This document shows, in pieces, positions 16,805 to 27,522 of a DNA stretch of 64,000 nt. The stretch is from Rhodospirillaceae bacterium (lineage in GTDB: Bacteria > Pseudomonadota > Alphaproteobacteria > DSM-16000 > Inquilinaceae): NCBI GenBank assembly GCA_020638595.1, contig JACKIG010000017.1, positions 1 through 64,000 on the forward strand, read 5' to 3'. Under the pieces are notes generated by a model. It had not been told where the DNA came from. It worked only from the letters and a program-made list of their open reading frames with translations, and did not search any database. The position numbers and the translations under genes are program-made. The first letter of the stretch is position 1. Each line of letters starts with the position of its first letter.

Positions 16805-17533
16805 CTATGGCGAGACCAGCCTGAAGAACACCGGGTCCAGGGCGGTTGTGCCGCGGAAGCGCTCCACGGCCACCTGAAGCTCGCCCGTCGCCAGTGCGCG
16901 CGGTATCCGGCACGCGAAGTTGAACCCCGTGGTTCGGCCGGCGATGTCCCGATCGCAGGCCACGCGCTGTCCGGTCCCCGGCAGTCCAAGGCGCACGCGA
17001 TCGGCGTTCAGCCCGTTGATGAAGACGGTCACGCTGTCGGCGGCGGCGAGATCGCCGGCCGACGGGGCAACGATGGCAAACGCGGTCTGTCTTTCGGTGC
17101 ACCGTCCCAGGGTCAGGCGCAATCCCACCGGCACTTCGGCTTCGAAGGCTTCGGGATGCCTGGGGTCGTAGGCAAGCGATGTCACGTCTTCGTCGGCAGG
17201 GGGTGTCAAGACATACTCGGCACGGTAGCTGTAGGCTCCGTCGCGCGACACCAGCGACAGGCAGACGACGGGTTGCGTATCGATCAGGCTGGTGAAGGTC
17301 ACGGGCTCAGGCACTTGGCGTGGCCGGTCCCCCAGCATCACGCCGGCCACGATCTCCCCCCCGACAAGTGCACGGCCGGAAGGATCCCAGTATTCGTCCA
17401 CCGCTCCACTGACAGGGTAGGCGATGTTCTGCCCGGCCGCATCGGGGCTGGCCGTCAGACATAGACATGCCATCCCGGCGGCAACGACGAGTGCTCGGCC
17501 TGCGTGCAGTGCGGTGCGATCAACGGTCGGCAT
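16805..17533 (-). CDS. Secreted protein of unknown function, first gene of the protease operon
   Basis: 242 residues with a signal peptide (ALVVAAGMACLCLTASPDAAG). The rest is beta-rich with paired cysteines (VVCLSLVS, LGRCTERQ, VACDRDIAG, NFACRIPR), consistent with a small disulfide-stabilised periplasmic or surface domain. I recognise no family. It is the first gene of a minus-strand unit with the two-helix membrane protein and the S1 protease. Together they look like an envelope complex in which this protein would be the soluble ectodomain partner; that role is inferred from order and spacing only. Confidence 0.62.
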   Translation of the reverse strand: MPTVDRTALHAGRALVVAAGMACLCLTASPDAAGQNIAYPVSGAVDEYWDPSGRALVGGEIVAGVMLGDRPRQVPEPVTFTSLIDTQPVVCLSLVSRDGAYSYRAEYVLTPPADEDVTSLAYDPRHPEAFEAEVPVGLRLTLGRCTERQTAFAIVAPSAGDLAAADSVTVFINGLNADRVRLGLPGTGQRVACDRDIAGRTTGFNFACRIPRALATGELQVAVERFRGTTALDPVFFRLVSP

Positions 17534-17808
17534 TGTCCGGATTGAGCGAGTGTCACCCTGATGCCGACAATATCAGTGGCATGGCTGCTTGTCATCGACG
17601 CGTGGTGGAACTGGGCCCCCGGACGTGTCGATGTGCCTGCCCCGCCGCCGCGGCAACCGCCATCGCGGAAAGGCCGGAATTGCCCGCTGGCGGCGGCACG
17701 GGATATCCACTGCACGATCTGATGGGCCGCCGTTCGCTGCGCCTCGCGCATTCGCAACGGTGGCGCTACCATCGGCCGAGCGATGCGCGCCGGGAGCGAC
17801 GAAACACC

Positions 17809-18732
17809 ATGATTGTGCAGTGTATTACTTGTGGCAAGACGGTCAGTTTCGACCAGCGGCAATGCCCGCATTGCGGGGCGCGCATTCCCGAAGGACTGGG
17901 ATTCAAGGTCGGTACGGCAATCAGTACCGGTTTCTCCCTGTTCTTCCGGAATATTCTGCAATTTGGGGCATTGGGCATCCTGATACTGTCGCCGCTTGCC
18001 CTGCTGGAATGGACGGTCGGGCCGGATGCGTTGGGCAACCAGGGCGGGCGTCCATGGTCGCAGACGGATTCGGGCTACGCCCTGCTCTTCTTCGCCATGA
18101 GCATGGTCCTGTTCAATCTGCTGTCTGCGGCCATCGCGGCCGGGGCATTCCAGCTTCTGCGCGGACGCCCGATGCGGGTCGCCGACAGCCTGGGGGCGGG
18201 GCTGGTACGCCTGCTGCCGGTGCTTGGGGTTTCGATCTGCGTGGCCATCGCAGCCAGCCTGGCGGCGGGGGCGATCGTCGTGCCCGCTGTCCTGCTGCTG
18301 AAGGACGTCCGGTCGTTCGCGGGGATCTTCTTCCTCGGCTGTCTGGTCATCGCCGGAATCGTCGTCGCGGCCATCATCATCATCCGCTATTGGGTCGCCG
18401 TTCCGGCAAACGTGGTCGAACGGGGCGGGGTGTTCGGGGCGATGGCGCGAAGTGCCGGGCTGACGCGGGACTGCCGGTGGAAGGTGTTCGCCGTCCTGCT
18501 GGTGTTCGTGATCCTGTATATCGTCTTCCAGGCGGTCGTCACATTGCCGCTGTCGCCGCAGATGGGCTTCGCCAGCCACTCGTCCCCCGGCATCGCCGTC
18601 CGCTTGATCGGCTTCGTCGCCGAGGCGCTGGGGCAATCCTGCGGCGCCGTCCTGGCATGCGTCTGCTATTTCGAGCTGCGACGGGCCAAGGAAGGGACCG
18701 ATATCGAGGAAATCGCCGCCGTCTTCGACTGA
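17809..18732 (+). CDS. Zinc-ribbon multipass membrane protein
   Basis: 307 residues. ATG 17809 follows GGGAG at a proper distance; upstream in-frame sequence is not protein-like. The N-terminus is a zinc ribbon (CITCGKTVSFDQRQCPHCGA). About six hydrophobic helices follow, with amphipathic segments typical of the YciC/GlpQ membrane-domain-like superfamily (for example NVVERGGVFGAMARSAGLTR before a helix). It ends with a conserved-type EGTDIEEIAAVFD tail. Its function is unknown; such proteins are often placed beside RDD and SpoIIM membrane genes, which converge on it here. Confidence 0.72.
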   Translation: MIVQCITCGKTVSFDQRQCPHCGARIPEGLGFKVGTAISTGFSLFFRNILQFGALGILILSPLALLEWTVGPDALGNQGGRPWSQTDSGYALLFFAMSMVLFNLLSAAIAAGAFQLLRGRPMRVADSLGAGLVRLLPVLGVSICVAIAASLAAGAIVVPAVLLLKDVRSFAGIFFLGCLVIAGIVVAAIIIIRYWVAVPANVVERGGVFGAMARSAGLTRDCRWKVFAVLLVFVILYIVFQAVVTLPLSPQMGFASHSSPGIAVRLIGFVAEALGQSCGAVLACVCYFELRRAKEGTDIEEIAAVFD

Positions 18733-18753
18733 GCGCGCGGCCCGGCTGCGCCC

Positions 18754-19671
18754 TCAGCGGTCGTACTTGTTCTCCCGCCGCTTGCCCATCAGCAGGCGGC
18801 CTTCCAGGTGCGCGCGCAGGGCGGCATAGAAGTCGTCCAGGAACGGTCCTGCGTCGGGCGGCGGGTTCTGGGCGTCCCAGCCGATCTTCCGCCGGATCCG
18901 GCGGCACACCTCGGCCTCGATCTCATCATAGGTCGGGGACCCCTTGCGGCGCAGCACGCCCTCCAGCGTCTGCAGCTCGAACGCGCCATAGGCATCCAGC
19001 TGTGCGGGCGTGAAGCGGTAGGCCGGGCTGTCCGCAGCCTGCCCGGGCTGGGGGCCGGCCGGGTCCACCAGATCCGGCAGCAGCATCGCCTTCGGGGCGA
19101 TGACCACCCAGGTCCCGGCAACCATGTCGCCCACCCGCAGGTTGTCGCGGTTGAAGAAGGGCATCAGCAGGAACAGCGATGCCCACACCAGTGCCGGCAT
19201 CACCAGCCAGCGGTCGGACGTGTCCTCCACCTGCGCCATCGCGGCGAGGGTGAGGGGCAGGAAGACCTCAATCTCGCGCATGAAGTTGCGGGCGAGCACG
19301 GCGTCCGCCTCCAGCCGGCCGCCATGCCGGTCGATCACCCGCAGGCCGACGACCCGTTTGCCGAGGGTCGCCCCCTGCCATCTGAGCTCGAACACCGCGA
19401 AATAGAAATTGCGCAGGAAGAAGGCCGCCAGCAGGAAGAACGACAGGATCCAGCTTTCCCGCAGCACGTCGGTGCCGGCAATCACCAGCATCAGGCTGAG
19501 CGCCAGCAGGGTGGCGGCGAGGATGACCATGTCGATGACGAAGGCCGAGGCGCGATGCCCGCGGTCCGCCAGCGTCATATGCAGCGGCACGCCGTCGGGC
19601 GTCACGATCTCCCGCTCCAGCCGGCCGCCGCGGCGGACCGGCACGGCGTCAGCGGTGCCGGTCGGTGTCAT
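18754..19671 (-). CDS. RDD-family membrane protein
   Basis: 305 residues. The start at 19671 (MTPTGTADAV) overlaps the end of the SpoIIM gene by 23 bases. The RDD domain has the family's Arg and two Asp positions: RASAFVIDMVILAATLL in helix 1, GKRVVGLRVIDRHGG between helices, and NRDNLRVGDMVAGT near the end. A soluble C-terminal region of about 110 residues follows, with conserved-looking RFTPAQLDAYGAFELQTLEG, as in RDD proteins of this cluster. It is the last gene of the DUF4129-to-RDD operon. Its role is unknown, perhaps transport or assembly. Confidence 0.85.
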   Translation of the reverse strand: MTPTGTADAVPVRRGGRLEREIVTPDGVPLHMTLADRGHRASAFVIDMVILAATLLALSLMLVIAGTDVLRESWILSFFLLAAFFLRNFYFAVFELRWQGATLGKRVVGLRVIDRHGGRLEADAVLARNFMREIEVFLPLTLAAMAQVEDTSDRWLVMPALVWASLFLLMPFFNRDNLRVGDMVAGTWVVIAPKAMLLPDLVDPAGPQPGQAADSPAYRFTPAQLDAYGAFELQTLEGVLRRKGSPTYDEIEAEVCRRIRRKIGWDAQNPPPDAGPFLDDFYAALRAHLEGRLLMGKRRENKYDR

Positions 19672-20668
19672 CGGCCCGTCCCCGGCCCCATAGCGTGAAG
19701 TAGCCGATCCAGAGGGCGGCGCTGGCGGCGGCGACCGCATAGCGCAGCGGCACGCTGTGAACCAGCTGGCGGAACAGCCCCTCGATCAACGCGGCCACGA
19801 AGAACAGCGCCACGGCACCGATCACCAGTGCGGCCGCCGAACGTCCGCGTATCGCCAGGGTTTCCAGCCGCGTGTGCCGGCCGGGAAAGACGATCGCATC
19901 GGCCAGCAGCAGCCCCGCGCCGCCGCACAGGACCACGGCCAGCAGCTCGGTGATGCCGTGCGGCAGCACCCAGGCCCAGAATTCGATCGACAGGCCGCGC
20001 GACTGATAAAGCGCGGCGAAAGCGCCAAGCGTCAACCCATTGGCAAACAATAGAAACAGCGTCGGCACGCCAAGCGCGAATCCCAGCGCGAAGGCCAGAA
20101 TGCCGATCCGCGCGTTGTTGGTGAACAGGAAGCTGGCGAAGGTGTGCAGCGCCGTGCCGGCATCGTCGCCGCCACTGTAGAGGACCGCGCGGAGGGCCGC
20201 CGTCGTGCTGGCCGGCCCCCGGTCCTGGGCCACGGTTTCCGGCACGAAGCTGTAGAACAGGTCCGGTTCGCCCGCGGTCATCAGCCAGCCCGTCGCCATG
20301 CCCAGCAGCACGAACAGGGCCGCCATGGCCACATGCCAGCGCGCGCGGCGCATCAGCTGGGGGAAGCGCCGCGACAGGAACTGCCATGCCGCATCATGGG
20401 CGCCGGTCCGCGTGCCGTAGACACAGAAATAGGCGCGCTTGGACAGGCTCTCCAGATAGTCCAGCAGGTTCCGGTCCAGCGAGATGCTTCTGGCGACGGA
20501 CAGCGACGACAGGGTTGCGCGGTAGAGCATGGGCAGGCGCAGAAGCTGGTCGGCGGACAGCGCGCGCAGGCTGCGCCGCTCCACCTCGGCGACCATCAGG
20601 TCCAGCTCCCGCCAGGTGGCTTCACGCTCCCGGCGGAACTGGAAGCTTCTCAGGGTGATGCCTGCCAT
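19649..20668 (-). CDS. Stage II sporulation protein M (SpoIIM/DUF95) family membrane protein
   Basis: 339 residues. A cytosolic helical N-terminus (about 1-105) carries RERWREL-type sequence, here RREREATWRELD. Five or so transmembrane helices follow, including the family pattern FASFLFTNNARIGILAFALG and the LPHGITELLAVVLCGGAGL motif. The protein family is widespread in non-sporulating bacteria next to MoxR, DUF58 and RDD genes, exactly as here; function is unresolved. The start at ATG 20668 lies 42 bases after DUF58. Confidence 0.87.
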   Translation of the reverse strand: MAGITLRSFQFRREREATWRELDLMVAEVERRSLRALSADQLLRLPMLYRATLSSLSVARSISLDRNLLDYLESLSKRAYFCVYGTRTGAHDAAWQFLSRRFPQLMRRARWHVAMAALFVLLGMATGWLMTAGEPDLFYSFVPETVAQDRGPASTTAALRAVLYSGGDDAGTALHTFASFLFTNNARIGILAFALGFALGVPTLFLLFANGLTLGAFAALYQSRGLSIEFWAWVLPHGITELLAVVLCGGAGLLLADAIVFPGRHTRLETLAIRGRSAAALVIGAVALFFVAALIEGLFRQLVHSVPLRYAVAAASAALWIGYFTLWGRGRADDTDRHR

Positions 20669-20710
20669 GGCCGCACCATTGCGCTCCGCGACGGCGGGCC
20701 GCCGCCTGCC

Positions 20711-22020
20711 TTAGACCAGTTCCATGCGCCTGACGGTCAGATAGCGGCTGACCAGACCCACGGCGAGGGAGGCAGCCGGCACCTCCAGCGTATGGACCCC
20801 CAGCCGGCGCACCTTTTCCAGCACCACCATCCGTTCGCGCGCCAGGTCGGCCGCGACCACCGTGCGCGCCAGGTCGGCGATGCCCCGGGGCTGCGCATCG
20901 ATGGTGTCGGACACGGTCCGATCCTGCAAGGTGACGAAGATGACGAGGTGCCGGTTGGCCAGGCGCGCCACGTTCTCCACCATCAGCTCCGCCGTCACCG
21001 TGTCCACGAACTCCGTGAACAGGACGACCAGCGCGCGCCGCCTCAGCCTGGCGTTCAGCTCCGCCAGGCCGAGGGTGAAGTTCGTCTCCTCAAGGTGGTA
21101 GTCCAGCCGGGACGTGGCTTCCAGCAGGCGGGGCATGCCGCCGACGCCGCCGGTCGGTGCCGACATCAGGCGCACGCGGGCATCGAACGCGAACAGGCCG
21201 ACGCGATCGCCGGTCCTGAGCGCCAGATAGGCCAGCAGCAGCCCGGCATTGATCGCATGGTCCAGGCGGGGGATGCCGTCCAGCGGTTCGCGCATCAGGT
21301 GGCCGGTGTCGAACGCCAGCACGACGTTGTGGTTGCGCTCCGCCTGGAATTCCTTGCAGATCAGCTTGCAGTGCCGCGCGGAGTGCTTCCAGTCGATGGC
21401 GCGGTGGTCGAGGCCGGGCAGGTAGTCGCGCAGCGAATCGAACTCCGTCCCCCCGCCCAGCTCGCGGCGCACCTTGATGCCGAAATAGGCGTCCTTGACG
21501 ACGAACGGGATCGCGGCGGCGCGCACCGCATGGATATCCGGGACGACGGGGAACGTGCGATCGACCGGATAGACCCGCTGGCGCCAGACCAGGCCGAGGG
21601 GTCCCAGCCAGCGCATCCAGATCCGCTGAAGCTCCACGGTACCGCGGCGGTCCGGCACCAGCGGGATGTGCACGGCCGCCCCATCGTCCAGAAGGACGCG
21701 CACGGGGGCCCTGGCGGCGGGGCCGATATTCGGGCCGAAATCGCAGACCAGCTCAAGCCGGGTCGGCCGCGGCCATCCCGTCCCGGCAAACGCGACGGTC
21801 AGCTGCGCCCGGCTGCCGATGAACAGGACCTCCGGCGCCGTCAGGGTGTAGCGCAGGCGTGCGGCCGGCAGTGTCGACAGGCCATCCCAGACCATCGCCG
21901 CCAGGACCATGCCGGCCGCCACAAGGCCGGCGGGCCACAGGCCTTCGTGTGCCAGGATGAACAGGATCGCCACCGGCACCGTCATGGCCGCGACCAGGAC
22001 CGCCAGGCGCGTCGGGTGCA

Positions 22021-22021
<1 letters not shown>
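20711..22021 (-). CDS. DUF58 domain protein (vWA-like, MoxR partner)
   Basis: 436 residues. Two N-terminal transmembrane helices (about 5-50) are followed by a beta-rich domain. The DUF58 signature is GGTEFDSLRDYLPGLDHRAI, continuing DWKHSARH, about 185-215, and a vWA-like domain begins with VVLAFDTGHLM. Members work with MoxR AAA ATPases, probably in assembly of membrane or metal-containing complexes. The start codon shares a base with the MoxR stop (TGATG), indicating coupled translation. Confidence 0.9.
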
Positions 22022-22966
<945 letters not shown>

Positions 22967-22977
<11 letters not shown>

Positions 22978-24196
22978 CGGTCATTTCCTTCTTCCAGCGG
23001 TGCAGCCGGCCGGCGATGCGCAACGCGGCTGTAGGGTCGAAACGCGGGGCGGCCGACACGGCGTCGACGTCGCGGTGCAGCGCCGCGATGCCGTGGCGGA
23101 CCCCGCGCCTCGTGCCGACGGCGTCGATCCAGCGGACCAGCGCACGGTCGTCCAGCCCCCGGGGGGCATTCAGGTCCGCGGCAACGGTGCGGATGGTGGC
23201 CGCCAGATAGCGCTGAAGGATCTCCCGCCCGTGTCCGCCGATGGCCAGGACATCGGCGGCATTGGCGATCAGGTCCGCCTTGCCTGCCCGCAACGGGGCC
23301 TCCACCGGGGCGGGCGCGCCATAGCGTCCGGTGGTGGACCACAGCAGGACCGCAATGGCGATGACGGCAAGGCCGGTCGGTACGACCAGCGGCAGCTCGA
23401 ACAGCCGCTGCCAGACGCTCGGCCGCCGCTGGAAGCCGTGCAGCACCTCATCGAAGATCACGGGACCTCCGGGGGGGCGCAGCTCCTCGATCAGGGCGAC
23501 CACGATGGCGGCGTTGTCGCCGCGGCCCAGGCCGTGGTTCGACAGGATGTCCGGGTCGGAGACGACGACGATGCGCTGTCCGGACGGTGAGCGCGTCTCG
23601 CCCACCAGGATGCCGCCATCGATGGCGACCAGGGCTTTCAGCGCCGGCGACTGGATCAGTTGCGCGTCGACGCCGGGCGCGAACGCGCCCTCCAGTCCAT
23701 AGGCCTGCCACGCCGGCCCGGCGGGCAGCCGCACCACGGTGCCGGTGTCCAGAACGGTCCGCAGCACCCTTTCGGCCGTGTCCGTCGGCAGGGGGGACAC
23801 GGCCTCCACCCAGCGCGGGTCCGTCCGGCTGCGCCGGGCCTGCCATTTGGGCAGCACCATCAGCACGGTGTCGGCCGCGGCCAGGACGTCGTCGATCGCC
23901 CCGGATGCGGATTGCCCGGGGTCCGGCTCGGCAACGATCAGCAAGGCGCCGCCGGCGGCCCGGGCCGCCGATTCGTGCCGGCTGACGACGACGGGTATGC
24001 CCAGGTGCCGCAGCGTGTCCGCCAGGGCGCGGTGGCCGATGGCCGACCGGGAATAGGCATTGGCACCGGCCGTCGTCCCCGGCCCCAGGCGGTCGCTGAA
24101 GATCGTCAGCAGCATGGCGCAGGCGAAGGATACGGTGCCGACGGCGATCACCCAGAAGGCCGTGCGGGGGGCGATGACGCTCTGGCCGGCGGTCAT
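22967..24196 (-). CDS. DUF4350 domain membrane protein
   Basis: 409 residues. Helix 1 is at about 11-33, and a periplasmic DUF4350/GATase-like domain follows (NAYSRSAIGHRALADTLRHL, then LLIVAEPDP and FDEVLHGFQRRPS). A second helix lies near 270-290 and a cytoplasmic helical tail follows. The order DUF4129 - DUF4350 - MoxR - DUF58 is a conserved unit. The gene overlaps its upstream neighbour by four bases (ATGA) and MoxR by 11, so all are likely made from one transcript. Confidence 0.85.
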
Positions 24197-24966
24197 TGCG
24201 CGGTGGACCCGGCCGCCTGGGCAATGCGCATATAGCTTTCGCGGCAGCGGTCGTAGACCGCCGCGGTGGCGGTTCGCCCGCCGAACCGGGAAACCTCGAC
24301 ACCGGCAACCAGCAGCCGCAGCGCCGCACGAACCGCCTCCGCCAGGCCGGCGCCGTCGACGACTTCGCGGCTGGTCAGCGATGGGGCGATCGGGTGGTCC
24401 AGGATGTGGCGGGTCCGCTCCAGCGCCGCGATCAGCAGGCAGTGAACGGCGCCGTCCAGGTCGCCGGCGGCGGCCAGGCGGTCGGCCTGCGCCAGGGCGT
24501 CAAGGGGACGGGCGGGCTGCCCGGTCGCCTGCCGGTCATCGACGGGATCGCGGTCGGCCGCCATGCGCGGCGTGCGGCGGGGCCACATCCCCACCAGCCA
24601 GAGGCACACGGCCGCAAGCCCGCCGACGGCCAGGATCGCCAGGGCTATCTTGGCGACGCTGCGCAGGGGCGGGGGCGGGGTGTCCAGGGTCGGCGGCGGG
24701 TCGTCCGGCGCACTGGTCGGCGGCGCCGGGTCGTGCGCGGCGCCCGGCAGTTCCACCTGATAGGCCGAGCCGTCGAGCACAGCCCGCAGCGCGGCCGTCA
24801 CCTCCTGCGGATCGACCGCCGGCCGGTGCTGGTCGGCGGTGGCGATGGCGGGGACCGCGGCGATCATGGCCGCCAGCAGCCATCGGCGCGCGGCCGCACC
24901 CGATATCCGCAGGGGTGGCCGGTGCAGGCCGTCTTTCGTCGGGGCGCTGTCTGGCAATCGCTGCAT
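24193..24966 (-). CDS. DUF4129 domain membrane protein, first gene of the MoxR cluster
   Basis: 257 residues from ATG 24966. An in-frame ATG at 25014 is an alternative; neither has a strong ribosome site. The order is a signal or anchor segment (WLLAAMIAAVPAIATA), a Pro-rich periplasmic loop, and a transmembrane helix near 110-130 (ALAILAVGGLAAVCLWLVG). The C-terminal DUF4129 helical domain contains ADRLAAAGDLDGAVHCLLIA, SLTSREVVDGA and YDRCRESYMRIA. It heads the minus-strand operon running down to the RDD gene at 18754; 231 bases separate it from the divergent ferritin gene. Confidence 0.82.
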   Translation of the reverse strand: MQRLPDSAPTKDGLHRPPLRISGAAARRWLLAAMIAAVPAIATADQHRPAVDPQEVTAALRAVLDGSAYQVELPGAAHDPAPPTSAPDDPPPTLDTPPPPLRSVAKIALAILAVGGLAAVCLWLVGMWPRRTPRMAADRDPVDDRQATGQPARPLDALAQADRLAAAGDLDGAVHCLLIAALERTRHILDHPIAPSLTSREVVDGAGLAEAVRAALRLLVAGVEVSRFGGRTATAAVYDRCRESYMRIAQAAGSTAQ

Positions 24967-25197
24967 CGTCGGATAGGCGTCGCTCGGTGTCCGTCCGGAC
25001 GATGGTGCCGGCATCGCCGGACAGTCTACAACGGGTGGCCGACCGCTGGCCCCACCCAATTGCCGGCCCCGGGCTGGCATGCCGGCACTGCCCCGGGGGC
25101 CTAATCCCTTGCGTTGCGGGGGCGCGCACCGGCTAAGATGGGGGTACACTGCCCGGCAGTCGGACCGTCCCGGATTTGCACACGCGGAGGATACCCC

Positions 25198-25497
25198 ATG
25201 TCCAGCGAGGGCCTGCATGCGCCCAGAGATCGCCTGAGCGCCCAAACGATCGCTTTGCACCAGGCCATCACCTCGCTGATGGAAGAGCTGGAGGCCGTCG
25301 ACTGGTACCGCCAGCGCGCCGATGACTGCAACGACCCGGCGTTGAAGGAGATCCTGCTGCACAACATGCGCGAAGAGATGGAACATGCGGCGATGCTGCT
25401 GGAATGGATCCGGCGCAACGACGGCGACTTCGCGCATGAGCTGAAGGACAACCTGTTCAAGGACGGGGCGATCGCCGGCCATCACGGGCACGACTAG
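25198..25497 (+). CDS. Encapsulated-ferritin-like (EncFtn) protein lacking a cargo tag
   Basis: A 99-residue two-helix ferritin-like protein very close in pattern to Rhodospirillum rubrum EncFtn. Helix 1 has SLMEELEAVDWYRQR and helix 2 has EEMEHAAMLLEWIRRNDG. By alignment from memory, E30, E60 and H63 match the ferroxidase residues E32, E62 and H65, and W36/Y37 match W38/Y39. Such proteins oxidise Fe(II) in an annular decamer inside an encapsulin shell. Two things are missing: the C-terminal GSLR-type shell-targeting peptide (this one ends GHHGHD, His-rich) and any encapsulin gene in the window. The start is ATG 25198 after a GGAGG-like site. Confidence 0.85.
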   Translation: MSSEGLHAPRDRLSAQTIALHQAITSLMEELEAVDWYRQRADDCNDPALKEILLHNMREEMEHAAMLLEWIRRNDGDFAHELKDNLFKDGAIAGHHGHD

Positions 25498-25725
25498 CAC
25501 CCGGGGCGGACCGCTCCGGCCCCCTGGCGTTCCGGGACCGGGGCCGCTGACGCTTGATGATTGCGGCGGGTTGGCAGAGCATTATTGGTCCGATGGGTGC
25601 GCCTGTCCCTTGTGCGGGTGCCGGATGGTGTTGCATTGATAGATACTTTGCCGATGCGTCTTGCGTGCAGGCTGCGGCTGGTCCGCATTCGGCCTGGAGG
25701 CGATGAGCATAGGAGCGAGACTCAC

Positions 25726-27522
25726 GTGATCCCCGTTGCGCCCTCCCGAGCCGGTCGGCGGGCTCCGATCCGCTACAGCGCCCTGCCGAAGGCTGCCGCC
25801 GCATCGGCAGCCCTGTTGCTGCTGTCGCTGACGGCCTGCGGGGGCGGACGGTTGTTCGACGACACGCCCTATGTGGGCGAGATCCAGCCGCGGGTGGCCC
25901 CGCCGCCGGAATTCGCGCAGGAAACGCCGGCGCCGGCGCCGGAACGCCTGCCGCCGCCGTCCCTGGATCCGGATGCCGAGACCGCGCTGGAGGCGGACAC
26001 ATCCGTCGAAGTTACGGTGGAACCGCCGGATGCCGTGGCCGACCGGCCGCGCCTGCCCAGCCAGGTTGAGGACGATCCCCGGCCCCCGCCGCCGGCGAAC
26101 CCGCAATTCGACGTGACGGACGAGCCGGGGACGACGCCGCTGGCCGGGGCGCAGCCGACTCGCGCCCAGCCGGCAAGTCCCGCGGTGTTGCCCCCGGCGC
26201 CGGCCGCCCCGCAGCCAGCGCCTGCCGCCACGGTCGCCCAGCTTCCGCCGGCGAACCTGGCGGAAACCGAACGGCCGGCCCCGCCGACCCCGCAATTGGC
26301 GCTGCCGCCGCCGTCGCCGCCGGTGGTCGTGCCGGTGCCGGCCCCGGCACCGGCGGTTCCGGCAGGCGGTACCGCAACCCCCACCGTCGTTCCGGCGCCG
26401 GTCGCACCGCCCGCCGCAGCGCCGCCCGGGCCGCCGCCGACGGCGCGCGGGTCGAGCGTGATTGCCGCACCGACCGGGCCGCGTCCCACGCCGCCGGCGA
26501 CCATTACCGAACCGACGGTACCGCCGCCGCCGGCCGCCCCGCCGCCGGCGCCGGCTCCATCGGGCGATTCGTCGGCAGTGCAGGACCCCGGCGCGCTGAC
26601 CCGTCCGCCGACCGCTGGGCCCGTCGTCGCCGAAGCCCCGGTCCCAGGCACGCCGTCGCCGGCAATTCCCGGCCGTCCGGGGCAAGCGGCGTCCCCGACC
26701 GTCCCGTCGGCGCTGGAGACGGTTCCCCGGCCGCCGGTGTCGGAGGACTATCCCAACCTTGCCGATGTGCCGGCGCGGCCGGACGACCTGCCCACGGCAG
26801 ACGAGATCACGGCGTTGCAGCGCCAGCTGCAGGCCGATCGCGATGCGTTGCGGGCCGGCTCGTCGCCGCCCCGCGTGACGCCGGCGATTCCCGAAGGCCC
26901 GCCGGTCGTGCCCTATGGTGCCGTTCCGCCGACGGCCGCGGCACCGGTACCTGCGCCGACGGCAGCACCGCGCGTGGCCGCGCCCCCCGCTGCCCCGGCA
27001 TCGCCGGCACCGCGGATCGTGCCGCCGCCGGTGACGACGACGGCGCCGGTGCCCGATACGGCCGCGCCGCCGCCGGCAGCGGCGACGCCGGCTGCCCAGC
27101 CGATAGCACCGGCCCAGGTGGCCCCGGTACCGGCGTCGCCGCCGGCGCCGGCCGTGACGGCAGCGGCGCGCCCGTCGGCGTCGGTCGGCCAGGCGCAACG
27201 CGTGGCAACGCTGTTCTTCGGCCCCGGCTCGGTGGAGATCGGTGCGTCCAACAGGGCGGTGCTGGAACATGTGGTGGCCGAGCAGCGGTCCAGCGGTCGG
27301 ACCATCCGCATCGTCGCCTATGCCGGCAACGGCGGTCGTGGCAGCGGGCTGACAGCGCCCCTGGCCGGCGCGGGCAGAACCGCTGCCGCGCGGGCCGAAG
27401 CGGTGGCCGCAAGCCTGGCTGCACTGGGTGTCGATGCGGGCAGGATCGCCGTCGAAGCCGTCTATGACACCGCCGGTGGCAGTGCCGACGGCGGCGAGCG
27501 AGCCGAGATTTTCCTGGAATAG
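25726..27522 (+). CDS. OmpA-family lipoprotein with very long Pro/Ala linker
   Basis: 598 residues from GTG 25726, chosen because AGGAG lies 10 bases upstream and a lipoprotein signal follows (AALLLLSLTAC, lipidated Cys at 38). Residues about 60-490 are Pro/Ala/Thr-rich and low-complexity. The C-terminal 110 residues form an OmpA-like peptidoglycan-binding domain (VATLFFGPGSVEIGASNRAV, RIVAYAGNGGRG, RAEAVAASLAALGVDAGRI). The layout suggests an outer-membrane lipoprotein tethering the envelope to peptidoglycan through a long flexible spacer. The ferritin gene upstream and the aminotransferase downstream are not obviously related. Confidence 0.8.
   Translation: MIPVAPSRAGRRAPIRYSALPKAAAASAALLLLSLTACGGGRLFDDTPYVGEIQPRVAPPPEFAQETPAPAPERLPPPSLDPDAETALEADTSVEVTVEPPDAVADRPRLPSQVEDDPRPPPPANPQFDVTDEPGTTPLAGAQPTRAQPASPAVLPPAPAAPQPAPAATVAQLPPANLAETERPAPPTPQLALPPPSPPVVVPVPAPAPAVPAGGTATPTVVPAPVAPPAAAPPGPPPTARGSSVIAAPTGPRPTPPATITEPTVPPPPAAPPPAPAPSGDSSAVQDPGALTRPPTAGPVVAEAPVPGTPSPAIPGRPGQAASPTVPSALETVPRPPVSEDYPNLADVPARPDDLPTADEITALQRQLQADRDALRAGSSPPRVTPAIPEGPPVVPYGAVPPTAAAPVPAPTAAPRVAAPPAAPASPAPRIVPPPVTTTAPVPDTAAPPPAAATPAAQPIAPAQVAPVPASPPAPAVTAAARPSASVGQAQRVATLFFGPGSVEIGASNRAVLEHVVAEQRSSGRTIRIVAYAGNGGRGSGLTAPLAGAGRTAAARAEAVAASLAALGVDAGRIAVEAVYDTAGGSADGGERAEIFLE

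Noticed and set aside
15644..17464. A 606-codon plus-strand frame opposite the S1-protease operon
   Set aside because: No domain, no ribosome site, and the minus-strand genes have signal peptides, helices and coupled spacing.
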